This document shows positions 58,930 through 64,000 of a DNA stretch of 64,000 bases, piece after piece. The notes beneath the pieces are model-generated. The model did not search any database, was not told the origin of the DNA, and worked only from the letters and a program-made list of their open reading frames with translations. The translations under genes and the position numbers were made by a program. Every line of letters begins with the position of its first letter. Position 1 is the stretch's first letter. The DNA is from Delphinapterus leucas (taxonomy: Eukaryota; Chordata; Mammalia; Artiodactyla; Monodontidae), in assembly GCF_002288925.2 (NCBI RefSeq), contig NW_022098001.1, positions 14,972,527-15,036,526 on the forward strand, in the 5' to 3' direction.

Positions 58930-60110
58930 TTACATTACAAGGAACTAGCAGACAAGGATGGTAAAACAGCTGTATTTGAGTATTTAAAGACAAAATATTG
59001 AGATCAGTAGAGCTATAAATAAGAACTCAAATGGAAATTCTAGAGATAAAACCCACAATATCTGAAATTTTAAAAAGTTCACAGGATGATATTAAGAGCC
59101 AATGAGCCACTACAGAAGAAAAGATTAGTGAATTGGAAGACATAACAATAGAATCTATACACACTGAAGCAGAGAGAAAAAAGACTGTAAAAAATGAGCA
59201 ACTCAATAGAATGAAAAGACAAGTCACAGACTGTGAAAAAATATTTGCAAAAGACATATATGAAAAGGGATTGTTATCCAAAATACATGAATAACCCATA
59301 AAACTCAACAATAAGAAAATGAACCTGATTTAAAAATGGGCAAAAGACCTAAACAGAAACCACACTAAAGAAGATATACAGAAAAAAATGGACACGAAAA
59401 TATAGTCAACATCATATGTCATTAGGGAATTACAAATTAAAAAAACAATGAGACACCACTACAAAAAATTTAGAAAACATTCAGATTTAAATGAAAATTA
59501 AAACACAACATATAAAATGTGTAGGATTCAGCTAGAGCAGTTCCTAAGAGGGAATTTTATAACTCTACAAGCTTATATTATAAAAGAGGAGGGACAAAAT
59601 CAATGATCTAAAATTTCACCTTAAAATACAAGAAAAAGAAGGGTAAGTCAAACCTTAAGTAACCAGAAGGAAGAAAATAATAGAGCAGAAAACAATAACT
59701 TAGAAAATGGAAAGAAATAGCAAAAATAAATTTATGTAAAAGCTGATTCTTTGAAAGATCAATGAAATCGATGAACATTTAGCTGGACGGATCAGAGAGA
59801 GGGAGAGAGAGAGAGAGAAAGACACAAATTACCAATATCAGAAATGAAAGAAGGAACATCACTATAGATCTTATAGACATGAAAATTATAATAAGGTAAT
59901 ATTATGGGCAACTTTATACCAACAAATTAAAAAAATTAGACAAAATGGACACATTCTTGAAAGACTCAAATTACCAAAACTGACTCAGGAATAAGTAGAT
60001 GATACTTATGGAGTCAACCTAGCACTGATTCACTGAATGCTATTGAAAATGACTAGTTTTGATCAGATTTTATCTAAATATATCAGTGGGCCAAAATTAC
60101 AGACGATCTG
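58930..60110 (+). repeat. Old, rearranged L1 fragments
   Basis: Plus-strand L1 wording in a non-canonical order: ORF1-like (AGATTAGTGAATTGGAAGAC), then ORF2 3'-like (AATGGGCAAAAGACCTAAAC), then ORF2 middle (AAGCTGATTCTTTGAAAGAT). A GA-rich simple repeat lies at about 59790-59820. Highly diverged with no ORF. Confidence 0.65.
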
Positions 60111-61514
60111 AACAAGATTAGGGTGTCCAAATAAAGCCAAACAACCCATTAAATAATAAAATATACAATGCAATTGATGGCTGCACCACCAAACAAATGA
60201 AATATTTTTCACCGAGTTGCTGAACAACTTCACTCAGTTATTTAGGAGTTTTATAAACCTGACCTTCAAGATTTAGATGCGAAGGCACTGTGGGTTGGCT
60301 TACTCAACAGCCTTTCCCCTTCCCTCTTGCTTTATTTTCTAAGCCTCCCTTGCAGCTAAATAAAGGTGGCCATATGCACCAATCTGGCAAGAGTTATAAG
60401 CAGATGTCTGCTAGAGGGTGGGGGAAACACCTTGATAAAAGGAAACAAAGTTCAGCAGCCGTCTTGCAAATGAGACAATTGCAGAGACAGTGGTCCTAAC
60501 ATCTTTTAGCTGTTGAATCAGTAATGGAAATAATGGCCTTCTTATTGATTTTTTCTTGTTGTTATGTGAGAAAAATATTTATTTAAACAGTTGATGTTGA
60601 GCTTTCATTTACTTGCAACTAAACACAGTCTTAACCAAAGAAGACCAGGGCACATTTATATACCCCCATAACGAAGGAAACAACTAAGGCCAAAAGGGAG
60701 CCATCATTCAGCTCTTCCCTTGACTGGCTACAAAATCTTAGAACCATTACTTAGCATCAATGAACCTGAGTTCTGACACCAATAGATTAATAAAAATAAT
60801 AACAACAACAATAATAGCTATCTAGTAAAAGCAGTGCTGAGAGAGGCAACAAATAAGAGGCTTCAGAATCCCTTTTGGCCACTGGAAAGAAAGGCGGTAT
60901 GTCAATACAGGAATTTTTTACACATCAGAATTGCTAAATCTAGGCTGTGATTCTCCATGTGGCATAATAAAACTTCACTAGGCATCGGTTTTAGTATGAA
61001 TATGAAGAGTCTTGAAATTTTTAGAGGCACTGGCACTAAGAAGGAGTCAACTCCTAAGAGGAACAGGAAAAGTAAATTAAACACATTCAGTGTTTCCCCA
61101 ACAGAAGCCTGTGACAATATTTCATATGAAGGGATCTTTGCCTCTGTGATTCACTGCAAATCCCATGACCCGTGTTTCTTTTCACATGACAAACCACCAG
61201 GGTTCCCCCAGAATAACTCCTTGTTTAGTAGATATTTGTGGTCAAGGTTCAGAGAAGATTTTTGCCCATAAATGGCTTGTGCTCTATCCAGCTAGAGCAA
61301 AGGAGGGCTCATGGAATTTCAGAAGACTGCAACTGCCCGGGGAAATCCATGCAAACCAACTGGGCATGTAAGCAAACAGAGCAAGCCACAGTCATGTGCC
61401 ACTTCCAGTTGAAAAGGAAAGGGAATAAGATTGGAATACACACAACCACAGTGCCTTACCTCTCTTTCTTGAAGCATGGAGCTCTGTTAGCTTGCTAGTC
61501 TAATTGGTTTCTTG

Positions 61515-61950
61515 TATAAAAAGGAGGGCTCTGACATCACCCAGCTCCACCACTTACCAGCGGGCTGTGTTGATACTGGGGAAATAAACAAGTTGTGTCT
61601 CAGTTTTGTCATATGTAAAATAAGGATAATAATAGTCCCTCAATAATAATAACAATAATATTAAATTTATTGAGCGTTTACTTCTTACAGAACACTATTT
61701 TAAATACATTAAGTATGTTCAACTCCTGTAATCTTCACAGCTCTATGACGTAGACTCTATTATCATTATTGTATTTTATGTTGAAAAAAATTCAAGAAAG
61801 GGTAAGAACCTTCCTGAGGTCACATAGCTGGTAAGTGGCAGAGATTAGATAGAGGGTTACTGTCAGGACCGAATGCAATAATGTATGTATGTAAAGCCCT
61901 GTCTGGCACATAGTAGGTATGTGCCATGATAAATGCTAGTTGTTATTTCT
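61515..61950 (+). repeat. MIR SINE split by another old repeat
   Basis: MIR-like parts at about 61515-61640 (GTCTCAGTTTTGTCATATGT) and 61856-61950 (TGTCTGGCACATAGTAGGTA) flank an AT-rich stretch with L2/MIR-like wording (GAGGTCACATAGCTGGTAAG). Confidence 0.55.
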
Positions 61951-63099
61951 AGGTCACCTTTTGCCCACGATGTCACCTTAGAAACAATTATAGGCATCTA
62001 TTGGAGGCCATGTGTAGGGAAAGTACCACAAATAAAAGCACTGAATCTTTTCATTGAAAACCAAGTGAGTGGGATAGGAACATGCTGGGTAAGGCAGTTG
62101 TAATAGTTTTCTTGGAAGCCTTTCGGGAGAAGCAGCCAGCACAAACCAGTTACAGAGCCATTGTCAATGGAGAACTAAAGTCAAGCTTAGGAGAGAAACG
62201 GATGCTGAATTCTCACAATGGCAGGGGAGCTATAAGAGAATGTGAAGTGGGTAACCCTGCAACAGACACATTCCCCCTTCTTTCCAAAATAATCTACAGG
62301 GATCTAATCCTTTTGTTTTTCTATTTCATAATTAAAGAGTCACTGGCTATCTTTCTGCTCCCCAGACAACCCCTTCTATTAATATGGACTCTTAGAACAT
62401 TTTTTCCATTCATTCCCCAAGATATACTTAATGCTAATCCACTCTTGAGTTCATCTTTAGCCAAGCTGAATTTTATGCATCTTTACTTGTATCGCCTCCA
62501 ACCGAGTTTAGAACTATTCACTGAGCTATTTTCTCAAAGATTTTTTCTGCAATCAGAAAGATTTATTCCTTAATGAACTTCATGGAAATAATTTTAAGGT
62601 TTTTTCCTTCTTTCTATTTCACAACTCTCCAACACAGCTTTCTGTTCTGATATATTTTAGAAATGGGGCCTTTGGGAACTATCCTGTGATTTGTAATATT
62701 CTCAGAGAGATGACTCCTTCCTTTCCCAGAGGTCTTGTCCTCTGACCAAGGTTAACCTCCTGTGCACACCCTTGACTCCTTCCTCTCCTTCTTGCCCTTT
62801 GAGTCCACTCTTACTCTCCTCTTCCACCATCATCCGTCGCTCCCTCTCCTGTGTCCCCACTTCCCACAGTCTCATTGATCTCTTGTCCCTTTAGCACACC
62901 AGCCCCCTCTGCTCTCTTCTTACTTCCTTCCCACAGTGGTCAGTTCTCTCCAACAAGTGGTATCACTTGTAGTTTCAGCTGTGCCTCAGTCTTACTTCCC
63001 TTTAAAAATACCCTCTCCTTGATGACCTATGACCTCCTACTTGTCAACGTCAACAACCTTTCCCGGGTTTTTGTCCTCCTTAAGCACTCGGTACTATTT

Positions 63100-63385
63100 G
63101 GTGCTGTTTACTCACCACACCTTTCCTGAAATTCTCTTCCTTCTTCTGGCTCCTCTTCCTGACAGAGGTGCTTCCCTGGGGTAGCTGTCAATCCCTGATT
63201 TCCCCAAATGAGATGCGACTTCCTCCTTCCTGCAATTGCATGTGTCTATGTCGTATCTGTTCTAGATTATTAATTCCTCGAGTGCAGTGACTTTGTTTTT
63301 ATCTCTTTCTCCACATACATATATACACATACAACCTAGAACTAATAGAGTGCCCTGCTCAAAGCTAGTATCTAGCAACAATGAG
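63100..63385 (+). repeat. L2 LINE fragment
   Basis: Diverged L2 wording such as CTCGAGTGCAGTGACTTTGT and TAGAGTGCCCTGCTCAAAGC. Confidence 0.5.
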
Positions 63386-63651
63386 CACAGATAGAAACAT
63401 GGCCTCAGAATGTCAGGATGCAGGCCCAAAGTCTGAATGCGGCCCAAAGGTTAACTTAATTTGTCCCACTTAGTTACTTTAAAAGATTTAATAATCAGCT
63501 TTTTAAAATTGGGATATTTCACATCAAATATTCATATGTTTTGGTCATTTTTTTGACAAATCTGATTTAATCTGATCTGGGTCCCTATTCCTATATGGCA
63601 ACACTTAGAGGATCTGAGCATCCACTGTCACCATGGGGAGAACACATGTCC

Positions 63652-63942
63652 TCAGTTTTCCACTTCACTCATTGACATTTCCTTCGTGGACCCTCTAGGT
63701 ACTTTTGTTTTATGAACTCTTGATAAATGAACCAAGACAATTGGATCAAGGAGAGATAGACTCTTCAATTTCTCTGTCAGTTTTCCTATCAGCTCTGTCC
63801 TCTGGCCATCTATTAAGAATTTGGAGTGAATAGCAAATTGTAAGTCTCTCTGAGCTTCCTGTAACTGGCCAGGATCTGGAGCTAATGCTTCCTCCATGAA
63901 GTCTTCCACGGTTGTTCCTGCTAATACAGGACCCTCAAACTC
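63652..63942 (-). other. Unidentified reading frame beside the CA microsatellite
   Basis: About 96 codons open on the minus strand from the microsatellite edge to TGA at 63652-63654. The product is rich in Glu, Leu and Gln and looks helical (LQEAQRDLQFAIHSKFLIDG, LIGKLTEKLKSLSLLDPIVL). I do not recognise the family. The apparent start Met and Val-Cys repeat upstream come from the CA repeat and are not real protein. There is no visible splice site or promoter, and the window ends here. It could be a fragment of a processed pseudogene, a transposon-derived frame or chance. Confidence 0.3.

Positions 63943-63943
<1 letters not shown>

Positions 63944-64000
<57 letters not shown>
63944..64000. 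repeat. (CA)n microsatellite at the right edge
   Basis: An uninterrupted run of CA dinucleotides, about 28 units, continuing to the end of the window. Likely length-polymorphic. Confidence 0.95.

Larger units (their letters stand above)
47716..64000. other. Intergenic region downstream of CDH17
   Basis: 16 kb with scattered L2, MIR, CHR SINE and old L1 remnants. I find no multi-exon gene, tRNA, or other RNA gene. Unnamed old repeat-like stretches occur at about 57930-58200 and 63400-63640. Long parts, such as 47800-50240, 51000-52750 and 55100-57900, show little that I can name. Confidence 0.6.

Noticed and set aside
62082..62573. 163-codon plus-strand frame, the longest non-repeat frame in the intergenic part
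   Set aside because: Composition is low-complexity hydrophobic and Phe/Leu-rich in its second half, with no recognised domain, splice context or promoter; most likely chance.
1..64000. Search for CRISPR arrays, operons or bacterial-type defence systems
   Set aside because: The window is mammalian nuclear DNA; the only regular repeats are SINEs, LTRs and microsatellites.

Overview
This is a mammalian, almost certainly cetacean, genomic window. The clearest sign is about fifteen copies of the tRNA-derived CHR SINE family of whales, dolphins and their relatives, most bordered by perfect target-site duplications. Older mammalian repeats (MIR, L2, MaLR/ERVL LTRs, old L1) and GT-AG introns fit the same picture. 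I see no prokaryotic features, CRISPR arrays or operons.

The left three quarters (3661-47720) hold the 3' half of one plus-strand gene, which I recognise as CDH17 (cadherin-17, LI-cadherin). Nine exons splice in frame to 476 complete residues. They cover the end of ectodomain EC4, then EC5, EC6 and EC7, the transmembrane helix and the very short cytoplasmic tail. The stop codon is at 46991-46993 and a polyadenylation signal at 47687-47692. The 5' exons (signal peptide, EC1-EC3, start of EC4) lie upstream of the window. No exon is broken.

The introns are mostly repeats. The largest (9926-32585, 22.7 kb) holds two elements of about 7 kb, both antisense to CDH17. One is a structurally full-length L1 (12617-19945) with decayed ORFs; it contains a 100-base assembly gap flanked by an exact 159-bp duplication. 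The other is an endogenous retrovirus-like element (23835-31498) with two LTRs, a tRNA-Leu-type primer-binding site and a polypurine tract. Other introns carry a nested stack of old L1, younger L1 and SINEs (39167-43260) and a 5'-inverted L1 insertion (44588-45600).

From about 47720 to the right edge I find no convincing gene. This intergenic part contains two CHR SINEs, L2, MIR and old L1 fragments, a small mariner-type inverted-repeat element, a CA microsatellite at the edge, and one unidentified minus-strand reading frame beside that microsatellite. I did not find an undescribed biological system. The points most worth checking are the assembly artefact, the structure and orientation of the large intronic elements, the conserved RGD motif in EC6, and the reading frame at the right edge.
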